From Prostheceraeus crozeri (taxonomy: Eukaryota; Platyhelminthes; Polycladida; Euryleptidae): DNA of 64,000 bases. Location: NCBI GenBank assembly GCA_907163375.1, contig CAJQUW010003056.1, forward strand, positions 51,373 through 115,372. Reading direction: 5' to 3'. The position numbers and the translations under genes were made by a program. Each line of letters starts with the position of its first letter. Within the stretch, counting starts at the first letter, position 1. This document shows, piece by piece, positions 11,652-22,401 of this stretch. The notes beneath the pieces are model-generated. The model did no database searches. It was not told where the DNA came from and saw nothing but the letters and a program-made list of their open reading frames with translations.

Positions 11652-12995
11652 CTGGCACAATTTTTGGCTGAAAGCCGAATAACGATTCTCATCTTACCTA
11701 TTTGCACGTACACACAACTAAAAATATTCATGCAATTCATGCAATAGCAGAAAAAAACAGACAAAAATGACAGAGATGCCGACAAGCCTCAAGCAACGTA
11801 ATTTTTGATCCAGTGGATACAGCAACGCATCCATGAGGATTCAAAACTACCGACTTTGAAGTATACATGAAAAATTACTGAAAATTCTTGTACTTTTCAA
11901 CATTAGGAGGTTTTCCAAATCTGAATGTGAATAGCCTCACAGACAGATTTGCGTGCGTAGAAAATGATCTGAAGAAACTACATATAAAAAATCTTCGTCC
12001 TATTGCATTGAAATGTGTTTTTCTTTGATCGCGTCTGACAAGATAAGGAACCGGATAGAACTCCGCAGACGCGCAGCTTCGTGGTAGGCTTATTTCATTC
12101 TGTGAAAGTCTCATTTTCGGCATCGTTCCTAGCAGAATCTCGTTCTGGCTGTGTGACTATTTCTGTGCAACTAGTGATCTCAGAACTCGGCCATAGAAAT
12201 GGACTAGGCCTATTCGTGTATTCAATCGCTCTGTGTCACTCGAGAGGAAGTAACACTGAAATCGATGACACATCACCGGGTTATAATGGAATGGCAAAAA
12301 GAATGTTTAGACTCACATAATACGATCCAGTGGATGAAATGTTTCCGAGTTTTATTTAAGTAAACCTTCTTCAGATAATTGTCGTGAGGCATGCACTTCT
12401 CCCCTTCTATAATAAATTGTCAATTCGAAGATGAAGCAAAACAAAATATCCTTATAAGATTATGTTTCTGGCAACTTCTGCAAAAGATTGTGACCAATTA
12501 TTGTAAAGGTAGAATTCTTAAACCCACTGCGCAAATAACTATGTTTGTCCCTCCTGACGCTCTACTGACTTTCTGTTGATTGTTTTTAGTTTTTTTGCCC
12601 CTTATTAAGAAGCGTGAATACACGAAACGTCGATCCTTAAGCCTAAATAGTTTTATTACAATTTTATCGCCAATAAATTCTTTAAGAAGATACCTCAACG
12701 TACTTTTGGTGCATCATGAAGAATCGTCTGTTTGCGACAGTCGAATTTATCAAACACAGTGTGAATTCCAAAAACAATAATTAGTATTATAATATATATA
12801 GTAGTTATATATTAGTACTTTATTATAGTAGTTCTATATTAGTATTACAATATCATAGAACAATGATAATAGTATTATTAGTTCTCCAACTTTATCAAAA
12901 TGTTGCTATTAGTTCAGGCCTCTCACGCCAAAATACAAATTTTTCTAGCGTTTTAGGTTTTCAAAAATCTCTCGAAATCTGCACGAGCGAGATCA
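11652..12995 (+). repeat. 1.34-kb direct repeat, right copy
   Basis: Nearly identical to 7213-8557, offset by 4438-4439 bp. It starts 6 bp after the transposon's right end. Near identity, compared with the older copy at 26995-27860, indicates a recent duplication. Confidence 0.92.
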
Positions 12996-13670
12996 AACAA
13001 AAATGGGAGGCATTAATTTGGGATCATCACCAAGGCTATAGCGAGGGATGTAAGCCTACTACAATCCATGAAGACTGGAAACAAATGGAATATGATGAAA
13101 AGCAAGTAGGCCTATACATGTAGTCTGCCAACTACGTTCAACTAGAATACACAGGTACTATAGTACTGTCCTAAATCGGAATTCCCAGCTAACACACATG
13201 CAAATACAAATCTACTTGATGCATCACACTTTCCCGAAGAAGGATTCTTCAGATGCCCTCACCGATATGTCCTCAAGCACAGTCTATTAATCAGGAGCTT
13301 CGACTTTGATGCTCAGAGAAATTGATGAGCCAGTCGCTGCAGTGTCGATTTTGTCCTTCTAGATAAATTTTGATAACTATGAAGCAATGGAAAAATTCTC
13401 CTGACAAATTATACTTTGGTGTAAATAGCGAATCTTTTCTTAGAGATGAAAGAAGAAATAGAGACAGGCCGATGATGCCGTAGTACATGAAAAAGTACAT
13501 GCATAGGCTATACCCTCATTCAGGCTAAAATTCAAACTGCAAGGCATATCCATTATTATAACAATGATATGAGACAAGTCATTGCTCAAAATGATCTATC
13601 TTTCAATAAAGCACGAAGACCGAAAGTCTGAGTGCTTTGTCTTAGAGTATGATAATAAAGTACTCTATCT
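12996..13670. other. intergenic remainder of segmental copy I
   Basis: No convincing gene. The part from 13522 aligns with 27922-28070 in copy II; 12996-13521 has no counterpart there. A short frame at 12863-13123 reads through the end of the 1.34-kb repeat and has no recognisable domain. Confidence 0.5.
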
Positions 13671-15160
13671 GGGGCCTATTTCAATTCAAGGTCCCTAACC
13701 TTACTTCCTGACGGTTAGGTACCTAATGTCATGCTCCCTTAAGGTGGATAAGCACATAGAAATCCGATGCTCTGTAATAATAAATGACTGGAACGGCCAT
13801 GGACAATGAAAACAGTAGAACATCATATTTCCATCAACAAACAGCTGTTGTCTATTCTAGTCAGTAAACAAAGTGAAAAGTCGGATTTCTGTGGATAAGC
13901 GTATTACAACTTCAAAGCAGCACCTTTGAAGCAGCTATTCAAATAACAAACAATTCATTGTCTCTGGCTGTCACGTGGAATAGATATCTTACCTAACACA
14001 TCATGAAAAGAGCGAAAAATCTTAAAGTACTTGCATTAAAGTACTTTCAATCTTATGTTAGGTGGCAAAACTTAAGGTAAAGAGCAAGGTAGCTCTAGAC
14101 CTACCTAATCAGCTACCTAGCCTCTATATGGTCTTTATATGATACAAGGTAGGTTTCTTTGTGACATAGGAAAACAATGCGGCAATTAAGAATATGCAGA
14201 CCGTTTCAAAAATAATTGCACAAAGAAAATGCATTCTCGAATGAAGTTCTCGAGTTGAAGTTGTGGTTCAATTTTGATAAACCTTATACCATATAAAACT
14301 TATGTTTCACAGATAATTTCGGCAAATATTTCAGTGGTTAGTTGTGGTCAGTCGAGACCACAAATGAAAGCAATGTATGACGCAATTTACATATACTACA
14401 TCAACTAGAAGTAAAAAGAAAGTGTCTTGTATTTCGTTTTATATGTGGGATTTCATAACCATCGATAATTTAAAACGCTCCTACAGTTTATTCTTACAAA
14501 TGTAGCCAATGGACTGCCTGTCATCGAGGAACTTTATGCCACCCATCTTGAGAACCAACGACGATCTTTATCACCCATTTTGAGATCAACATCCGTTATT
14601 ATTTACATGCATCTTATTGTTTCGAATACACATCCTGCACTAAATGGACCGTCATTCGTCTCCAGATTCATTCATGAATTCGAGGCTTACTTTTAATGGT
14701 GCAGATTCATTACGTTAGTTAAGATATCTATTTGACCTCGTGACAGACAGAGGCATTGAATTGTTTCATATTTTGTTAAATACCTGAAGGGAGCTCGTTC
14801 TGTACCTAAAGGTACCTTAGGATAATGCTCCCATAAGATTGAAATACGCTTATCCACCTAAAGGGACCATGACGTTAGGTACCTAACCTTTAGGTAGCAA
14901 GGTTGCGAATTTTCATTGAAATAGCCCCTTGTAGAAGATTTCATTTAATGCAAAATGAGTGTCGGAAACGAAAATCTACGAATATCACGAACACAAATAT
15001 AAGCGAATGACGTATATAAGGTTCTCTTGATGCTGAGTCACCACCACAGATACTTAAGGGGACCTAGCGTCATCTTAATGAACCTAGCTTTAACTTTGAA
15101 ATGCACTCACGTCATTTCTAAGAATCCTAAGGTTAGGTAGGTCAAACTGAAATAGGCCCC
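13671..15160. mobile_element. 1.49-kb TIR element, non-autonomous, with internal second end
   Basis: The left end GGGGCCTATTTCA matches the complement of the right end TGAAATAGGCCCC. A second internal copy of the right end lies at 14915-14930. It matches the left end over about 90 bp, including TTAGGTACCTAA and GGTGGATAAGC, so the element is either nested or composite. Segmental copy II carries the empty site near 28070, which fixes the outer boundaries to within 1-2 bp. There is no open frame, and the superfamily is unassigned because no clear target duplication remains. Confidence 0.75.
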
Positions 15161-16252
15161 TGATTTAAAGCATGTTTACCATTTGAAAGCAGTGCTTCTC
15201 TTAGAAAATAAAGGCATATCACCGGTGAGGAAAATAAAGTTCTGTTAATTATGTACATCTGTAAATAAATGATGTACATCTGTGATTTACGGCAACTCTA
15301 ATTTCACAGTCCTAGATATATTTCAAGCATTGCACCATTTCTGTTATGAATTAAATAGTTTTGGTCGGAAATAAAGCAGTATTTTGAAAATGAATAATGG
15401 GAATGAAGCATTCTTTGACTCATTATTTGTATCGGCCTGCCGGTATATCATTTCAATTTGGAATTACGCAGTTGTGAGACATATTTTCTCTTTCTTTTTT
15501 GGCACAATGTTGATCAATTTAGAAACTTTATCTGTCTAGAGATAAGTCGGAATCCCAGGATTTTGAAAGTCCTAGGGATTGCATCACATTCTCCTTTTGT
15601 ACAAAAGCCTGTCATGCCTCATGCAAAATTCTTTTATCATTTTATTATACCATTTTTTGTGGTATAAATGCGCTTATTAGTAGCTTAAAAATTCTTGAAG
15701 TTGAAAGAATCTGATCAAAATGTAGCTAGACTTGTAAATGTGCGCTTGACAACTTAAAGGCATGACGCCCAACACAGAGCACATGTGGACTTAACGATCA
15801 ATAACTGACTCAAGATATCTATCTAACCGGATTCATGGTATTCATGCTAATATTTCACTGTGACTTATTACCGCTCCCTTATCATTCATGTTGCTTCAAA
15901 AGATATCTACTAATGCATCAAACCGCTCTTTGTCTCAAAATATGGCATTTCATTGACATGTTAAACATAATGAAGAGTTCGATTTTTATCGATTAAGTTG
16001 GTTGTATTGTTTGAACAGAGGACAAATCGGTCACTGGATGAAGTGTTCATGCAAGTTCACAGTTCTCGAATTCTTTATGACGACGGCAAATTGAAGGTTG
16101 GACAGCAGAGTGATTGATTTGATAGTTTTTCATCTGTTCACAAAAACTCGATAATTGAAGAACATGCGCGTCGTTGATCCAAGCCTGTACTGGACAGTGG
16201 AGGGGAAGTGAATTTCAGCAAGTTTGAAATGTTGAGGAAAGTCATGCGCAGT
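15161..16252. other. segmental copy I sequence, then lectin 3' flank
   Basis: 15161-15752 aligns closely with 28072-28675 and holds no convincing gene; the frame at 15458-15667 is conserved in both copies only because the DNA is. From 15753 the sequence is unique to copy I and forms the 3' flank of the minus-strand lectin. I see no strong AATAAA in the expected place after its stop. Confidence 0.5.
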
Positions 16253-16993
16253 TTATAGCAACTTCTTCAAGCAGACGGATGGCCTGGCATTTGAACAGTA
16301 CAAATAATACATGCGTGATGGACATGACAGGACACATCCGTTACTTCTAAAAGATCCGGATTTGACGTTCGGAGTCATGTACCTGTTCTCTTTGGGCCCT
16401 GAGAACGCCCACTGCCCGTTCTTCCTACTGATGCCACTCCAAGTACAGTAGCTATTCACTGTCCGATAATTCTTCATCAAGTCGTATTCCGTTCTATCCT
16501 TGAACGTCAGCAGAGAAGATCCTCTGCGGCGACATTCCTCATCCGCAACCCTCCATGTTTCATGCTTCTTGTTGATGTAAATGCATCCAACCGACTGCAC
16601 CTTTATCCACGGAGATTCGCAGACGTCATTCCTCGTCTTATTCAGAGGTTCCATGGCATTGACGTCATTTCTTAATTTGATCCATTCCTTCTTCATGTCG
16701 GACATTTGATTTTCCAGATCTGTCAATTTCTCCCTCAACTTACTGTTTTGGGCCGATATTTCCGTGAAGTTTGCAAACAGTTTCATCAAGTCATCTTTCG
16801 TGGTAGTCATGTCTTCCGCTGCAAAGTTCGCAAGGATTTCTTCTTCCCTCCTTATCCTTTCAGGATCAAGGATGTGCTGCGTCTCCTGAATCATCATTTT
16901 CACCGCGTCCTGCAATTCTTGTATAGGATTTTGCGCATTGCCGAGGATTACCAAACAAATGACGATAATTTCCAACGTGTACATCACCTTCAT
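16253..16993 (-). CDS. secreted C-type lectin-domain protein, single exon
   Basis: A 246-residue protein if translation starts at the ATG at 16993, chosen because it is followed directly by a hydrophobic signal peptide (about residues 1-20, ending GNA). An in-frame upstream Met would add 15 residues without a signal. Residues ~60-110 are heptad-rich and probably form a coiled coil that multimerises the protein; NFT and NKT are possible N-glycosylation sites. Residues ~125-241 are a C-type lectin-like domain with the usual cysteine framework and CTWSGIS in the WIGL position. The calcium/sugar triad (EPN or QPD) and the WND motif are not present, so classical calcium-dependent sugar binding is doubtful. 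The exon is more G+C-rich than its flanks and intact. It lies in a block missing from segmental copy II. A role in innate recognition is inferred from the family only. Confidence 0.88.
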   Translation of the reverse strand: MKVMYTLEIIVICLVILGNAQNPIQELQDAVKMMIQETQHILDPERIRREEEILANFAAEDMTTTKDDLMKLFANFTEISAQNSKLREKLTDLENQMSDMKKEWIKLRNDVNAMEPLNKTRNDVCESPWIKVQSVGCIYINKKHETWRVADEECRRRGSSLLTFKDRTEYDLMKNYRTVNSYCTWSGISRKNGQWAFSGPKENRYMTPNVKSGSFRSNGCVLSCPSRMYYLYCSNARPSVCLKKLL

Positions 16994-17054
16994 TGTTGAG
17001 TAGAAACAGTAACAAATTCGATGCCTGTGTTGTCGCAATTGATATTCGAGGCTT

Positions 17055-17090
17055 GTGAGTGATTTAAATACACCTCGGATATTTCCCGGA
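17055..17090 (-). promoter_or_regulatory. candidate core promoter of the lectin gene
   Basis: Upstream of the lectin ATG on the minus strand, a TATA-like GTATTTAAAT lies about 70 bp before the start codon. Immediately beyond it is GGGAAATATCC, which resembles a Rel/NF-kB site. Position and spacing are reasonable for an inducible immune gene, but both motifs are short and this is inference. Confidence 0.35.
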
Positions 17091-17739
17091 ATAAACTTGT
17101 CAAGGAATGATGTTATTCTGATATCCGAACGTCTGTTTACTCGGTCTGTTTATCGAAATATTGAACATGTGATGTCCATTTACATGAAATATTGCATGAT
17201 AAGGACGCAATTCTCCACTTCTTCGTGAAAGCTTCAAGTTTGATTGACAATTGACAATAAATAATGATGACTGTTGATCTTCAAGCTGCAACAACAATGC
17301 CTCTCATATTGGACAGGAATGCTGCGATATGATGGACCATCATCATGTTTCACATGGAAATATAAGAAAATGTATTCAAACTCCTCCGAAACTGCAAAAA
17401 TAACAGAATAATATTTCAATTAAAATCTTCGCATCAGACAGCGACATCAGAATACGAGAAATCAGGAGAAAACAGTAAAACAAGAGGCCTTCACGGACTT
17501 TCTACACGTATGGCACCTGGTTTCAGTAGGCCTTTGGGATTCCTGCAATGTACGGCAGACACCGTCTTTCATTTTGTCAACAATTACACGGAGCAGAGAT
17601 CATAGAGTCCCACTTGATTCCTTCCATGGCACTCTCTGATTACCATAATTTGTGTAGAGATATCATTCTATATAGATTATATATGTATATAATAACATCA
17701 TAATATATAATATTGTATTATGTATATATTATATATATA

Positions 17740-17806
<67 letters not shown>

Positions 17807-18044
17807 AGAAATAGCCAATTCTTTCTGAATTAATACTAATTCCTTCTTTTTTGTCTTTGAATTTTGTATTCCACTAAATCCGATCGAAATTGTTCAGTAA
17901 ATTTTTTGTTGTTCAAGTTCTTATCATGTAGTTTTACGTTCGTATATTTTGGTAATAAGTCATTTTCTTTGCAAATGTTGTTGTAGTTGATATCAAAACT
18001 TAATTTTATGCATTTGTGAAAAGATCTTTCGGTTTTTCTGCATT
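17091..18044. other. lectin 5' flank, TA microsatellite and AT-rich DNA
   Basis: No gene. It contains the long TA repeat listed separately and then AT-rich sequence up to the LINE fragment. Confidence 0.5.
17640..17803. repeat. TA dinucleotide microsatellite
   Basis: An almost pure (TA)n run at 17725-17803, preceded by imperfect TATATAAT sequence from about 17665. Confidence 0.95.
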
Positions 18045-19080
18045 GACTTTTTTCTTATGGTGCTAGTGTTCGCAAGATAATAAAAGAATACCATTTTGTG
18101 GCAAAGTTATGTGGATATGCAGCTATCTATCCAAACGTAAGCAACGTGTATATGCCAATGGTAGTTTCTCTAAGTGGAATGATGTGACTAGCGGCGTGCC
18201 CCAAGGCAGCGTCATGGGCCCATTATTATTTTGCTTAGTAGTGGATTCCCTACAACCTGTCTGCAACAATTCTATCTTCGTGAAATATGTAGACGACTTG
18301 ACCATACTGCATTTCATACGGCATCAAAATGAAGACAATCTTCAAAGTGAAATGCGCAATGTTCTGTGTTGGATTGATAATTGCTGCCTTAGTGTGAACG
18401 CTAAAAAGTGTAAATCAATGGATATCATTACAAAAATGAATATTCATATTGACCCTGTTTTGCTTTCGGACAATTCTCCGATGGTTCAAACATCTACAAT
18501 AAACATTCTTGGCTGTTGTTTCTCATCAGATCTGAAGTGGAATTCTAATATCCTCAATTTGTTGAGGAAGGCCTCAAAGCGTATTCATATTTTACTTCAT
18601 TTCAAACGTTCTGGTTGTCCAGCTGAGACCATATTCAGTATTTACTACGCTTTAATTAGACCTGTGCTTCTGTATGGTTAACCAGCATGGTGTAACATCT
18701 CGGACTATCTGAAGCGTCAACTGTTTAGTGTTGAGAAAAAGGCCTTGCGCATCATTGGTGAAGAGCTTAGTGACCATCTTTCTCTCTTCACCATGGGAGA
18801 CAATATCTGCCTGAAGCTGTTTAAAAATGTGGAGTCTCAACGTGACCATCCTCTTCGATGTTTTTTTGATGAAAAAAATGTGGAAAAGACAAGAATTTTA
18901 TCTTTGTTCAGGAGACCAAAAACTAAGACAAGGCGATTTTTGCATTCGTTTATAAAGTATTGCCCTTCATAATTTTCTCGTGTCTTATATTAGCCTATTT
19001 GTATATCAACCTTTTTGTTTTGTAATGTGTTCACCGCGTTTCGTGAAACAATAAAGAGAATCTTATCTTATCTTATCTGA
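18045..19080 (+). mobile_element. 5'-truncated non-LTR retrotransposon with TCTTA tail
   Basis: The 3' part of a LINE reverse transcriptase is followed by a short 3' end and a 5-bp tail repeat (TCTTA, about four copies) ending near 19079. Segmental copy II resumes immediately after, at 28676. Tails made of short tandem repeats are usual for CR1/L2/Rex-type elements. The 5' boundary near 18045 is approximate. Confidence 0.8.
18109..18972 (+). pseudogene. LINE reverse transcriptase fragment (CR1/L2/Rex-like)
   Basis: The frame carries reverse-transcriptase blocks GVPQGSVMGPLLF and, about 50 residues on, the catalytic YVDD (most members of this group have YADD). A downstream thumb-like region ends in ALIRPVLLYG, where a TAA at 18679 interrupts the usual PAW continuation. 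The frame then goes on to about 18972, ending in an Arg/Lys-rich tail. Endonuclease and N-terminal parts are absent. It is a dead copy. Confidence 0.85.
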
Positions 19081-19081
19081 A

Positions 19082-21386
19082 ATCGTCGCACACCATTGCA
19101 ACTTAGTGATTACCATTATGACAAATTATAAACCTATCTTATTAATAAAAAATAGCCCTAAATTGTAAATTCCCTAAATTCCCTAAATTGTACTTACATG
19201 AACTTTCAAAATACGTATGAGATTGCCGAATGATTAAGAGTGCAAGCAAAGGTAATTGAGTTTTACTTCATAAAGTACAAATAAATCACTCTTATAAGCC
19301 TAAAATGACGCTGCATCGAGTTGTATGATGCATAGACTACACAGTAAGGAAAGGCGAGCGATTTTCAAACAGTATCTGCTCTAAGTCGACAATTACACGG
19401 CGTGTGACAGAAGAAGATAATTGACTAACACATGATGAGCTAACTAATCGGTCGCTTATGAATCCCGAACTTAAGGTTTATCTCCAACCCGTTATCACAG
19501 TTGTTACCATCCATCCACTCAGCTTATAGAAGCGTAGAAATACTATCTCTTATTGAATAGCTCAATCATTCTTGCTGTTGAGAATGTAAAATGTGCATAT
19601 GTTTATGACTACACATTAGGAATTCCAAAGTCTCGGAAAGTTTCAGTCCCTGATCAATGCAGAATCCCAGGATTGAACGAGTCCCGGTTGGATTGAGTAT
19701 TGAGTAGAGAGTGCAGTCCTGGGTACTTTTCCAAATCCCGGCATTTAGAGATTTTGGAAACCCAATCCTGGGATTTCGGGGTCCCAAAAAATTACACTCT
19801 CGGGATTACGAAACAGGTCGATTCATAATGTCTTAGAGGATGAATGTTACTTTTTAATTGTGAATTAGTATGAGAAGGCCTGATATGAGTAGCGTCATAT
19901 TTGATGTTTGTTGCTTGCTGTATACATCATGCCGACATAATAGAAGATGCTACTTAAATTCACAATTACATGCACAATACCACTATTTTATACATATTTT
20001 CTGTTATCGGAGAAAGATGAATTGTCATCTTCCCTGCAGCACAGACATCCACAGTAAAAAAACGATTATTGTGTAGAACGGCTATCCGCATTCAATAATA
20101 GGCCGTTACAAGTATTTGAAATAATTTCAGTGACAACATGTTCGCACATTATATGAGCGACATGCAACCATGTGCATATTGGGCACCCACCCTCGGGATT
20201 AAAATCCCAACTCTCAATTTCAATAAGTTTTTGCATTTGATCTTTGCTAATCTTAAGCAAGCACGTGAATTTGTGCTTTCAAATTTTAGGTTCATTCATG
20301 TAGGGACTAAAGTTTTCTACTTCGCGAAGTATATATTACAGAACTTACACAGTATTTTAAGTCTGATGATTTATTCACTTTCACGAGCTTTAGGGAGGCA
20401 TGAGATGGGAGGAGATAAAGCAACAATATTATGAATTATGCTCCCCGTGCGTGGTATTTAGCGCATATGTCTAGACCTACCAGCACTTGTGAGCACTTGA
20501 GCAGACTTCGTCACTTGCCTTGCATTAAACCGATTCAAAAATCTAAGATGAAATCGAACTCAATTGAGCAAGCTTACACGATCCGTCGACCCAAGTTTTG
20601 TTGCTCAACACAAGCCTATATTATCAAAATTCAAATTATTATTGTATGTAAAGACGTTCATGAATGTGGAGCATGTGAAGAAACGTATAGGCCATGAATA
20701 ATGTGTAAATGTAGCCTACGTGTAAGTCATGAATTTGTAGCTCTCAACATGCATATACATGTAATGTACCTTAAATGCCAAGACAAAAGCTATGAAGTTC
20801 CCGAAAAAATGATGAGCATAAATTGTATTATTAAAATATAGCAAACTTTCTTGATATTAAACCCAAACCCGAGCAGAAGTTGACAAAATTAAATGCACTT
20901 CAGTTTTATAGGGGGATCAATTAAATCGCTGCAATTATGTGAAACACTAGCAAGCAAACAATTGCAAGAAATTATTTCTTGCTATATCAGCGATATCTTC
21001 TCATCATTCTAAGACGAACGCCATCGCTAAGGCATTATTACTGCATGCGTATCAATTCATCATCTCAAACTAAAGGGTCATTTTCACAGTTTTCTGCTTG
21101 AGGTTCATGTGTGCCCTTAAGATTGCAGATTTGTCAATTTTTCATGATTTCTATTGATTTTAGCTGTAGAGAATTTTGCTATGGGAGTGCTATTGTGCAA
21201 AATTCGCAAGTGTGACGCGGCAAAATTCTTTCCCTGAGGAAGCGTTTTTTCAAAGTGATAAATAAGTGGGGATTGGATTCGAGCACGAGTCGACACTGAG
21301 AATAGGCCTAGCTTTAAATGTTACGCTTGTGATTGCAGAACATTTAAGAAATCGTATGAGACTTGGCAGTTTTACTACCCGTTGAA
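19082..21386. other. segmental copy I, non-coding
   Basis: Aligns with 28676-30590 and then 32305-32638 with many small differences. No convincing gene. Around 19665-19775 a 13-bp inverted pair (AATCCCAGGATTG / CAATCCTGGGATT) is kept in both copies (29278 and 29380 areas), so a small palindromic repeat predates the duplication. Confidence 0.6.
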
Positions 21387-21387
21387 T

Positions 21388-21475
21388 GAAGAGAAGTGCT
21401 TGCTTACAAATAGCACCCTATAGGGTATTATATGCACCCCTATAGGGTGCTATTTGTAAGCAAGCACATCTCTTC
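21388..21475. repeat. 38-bp-arm palindrome at the end of segmental copy I
   Basis: Arms 21388-21425 and 21438-21475 are complementary at 37 of 38 positions, with a 12-nt loop. Each arm contains GTGCTTGCTTACAAATAGC and CCCTATAGGG. The palindrome starts exactly where similarity to copy II (32638) ends. It could be a small foldback element or a scar of the rearrangement. Confidence 0.9.
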
Positions 21476-21698
21476 ATGCTCACAGAGTGATCCTCCCTTC
21501 AGCATAATCCCAATCTTAAAGCTGCCCCCTAATTGTGATCGAGTTTATAGGGAGAATGAAGAAAAATGGTGCATTAGTGTTTTAAGACCTTCACTTAATC
21601 GCAACCAATGATTTTCACATACACTTGACGATGTCTGTGGTATTTTCAATTTTATTTTCATCCATGACATTTATGTACTTCACTTACTATGTATGTGT

Positions 21699-22401
21699 AT
21701 ATGAAAATCATCAAGATGTTTAAAATGAAAGTACTCAACAATTACTATTCAAAGAAGGCCGAAATAAATTGATGAAGATGGCTTCTTTATGTTCTCGCTC
21801 AATCTTGGTTGCCGTAGGCAGTAGTTGATAGAAGGGGACCGACTTGAATTTTCCTCCACAGTCACTTATGTGTTTACTGACTTTTAACACGGCATAATGT
21901 TGATTGGCGATATGTTGGTGGTGCAATGTCATTCTGTGATTAGATGTGTCGTCCGTTTGACCGATGTAATACTGTCAGCATGAACATTCCAATTTATAGA
22001 TAATATTTGATGATTTACAATTGAAGTTATTTCTTATGTCAAAGGTTTTTCCAGCATTTGTAAAATGAATCGTTCTTCCTGTTATCATAGTTTCACATGT
22101 TTTGCATAGCTTATTATCACATTTAGTTATTCCATCAATGGTTTTCCGATTGTTGTTGTTCAACAAAGAAATTAATGATTTTGGTTGCTTATATGAGGTT
22201 TTTATTGTACAGTTCTTGAATGAGTTGTTCAATCTTAAATAATTGGATATTGGTTGAATTAAATCATTGAAAATTTTTGGGTTATTCTTGTTATGGGCAA
22301 GCGAGAACATAAAGAAGCTATGTTCATCAATTTATTTCGGCCTTCTTTGAATAGCAATTGTTGAGTACTTTCATTTTAGATATCTTAATGATTTTCATAT
22401 A
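21699..22401 (-). mobile_element. Penelope-like element B, short inverted-arm remnant
   Basis: About 100-bp inverted arms at 21699-21798 and 22302-22401 (words AAAATGAAAGTACTCAACAA and GGCCGAAATAAATTGATGAA) enclose a minus-strand GIY-YIG frame. As in the other PLEs here, the arm contains the end of the coding region. No target duplication or hammerhead core was seen. Confidence 0.75.
21735..22310 (-). pseudogene. PLE GIY-YIG endonuclease fragment, one in-frame stop
   Basis: Minus-strand frame with C...CKTCETM, IIYKLECSC and, directly after a TGA at 21975-21977, QYYIGQTDD. It then continues in the same frame with H-rich sequence and a final REHKEAIFINLFRPSLN. Apart from the one nonsense codon the domain is readable. 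The reverse transcriptase is absent. Confidence 0.8.

Larger units (their letters stand above)
6958..21386. repeat. segmental duplication, copy I (interrupted)
   Basis: Pieces of this interval align in order and in the same orientation with 26728-32638: 6958-8070 with 26728-27860, 13522-13670 with 27922-28070, 15161-15752 with 28072-28675, 19082-21000 with 28676-30590, and 21050-21386 with 32305-32638. Between these pieces copy I holds the 8555-11645 transposon with its flanking repeat, the 13671-15160 TIR element and a 15753-19081 block with a lectin gene and a LINE. These interruptions are absent from copy II. Confidence 0.85.

Noticed and set aside
15458-15667. Short protein conserved at 15458 and 28363
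   Set aside because: Explained by segmental duplication; no domain and low coding character.
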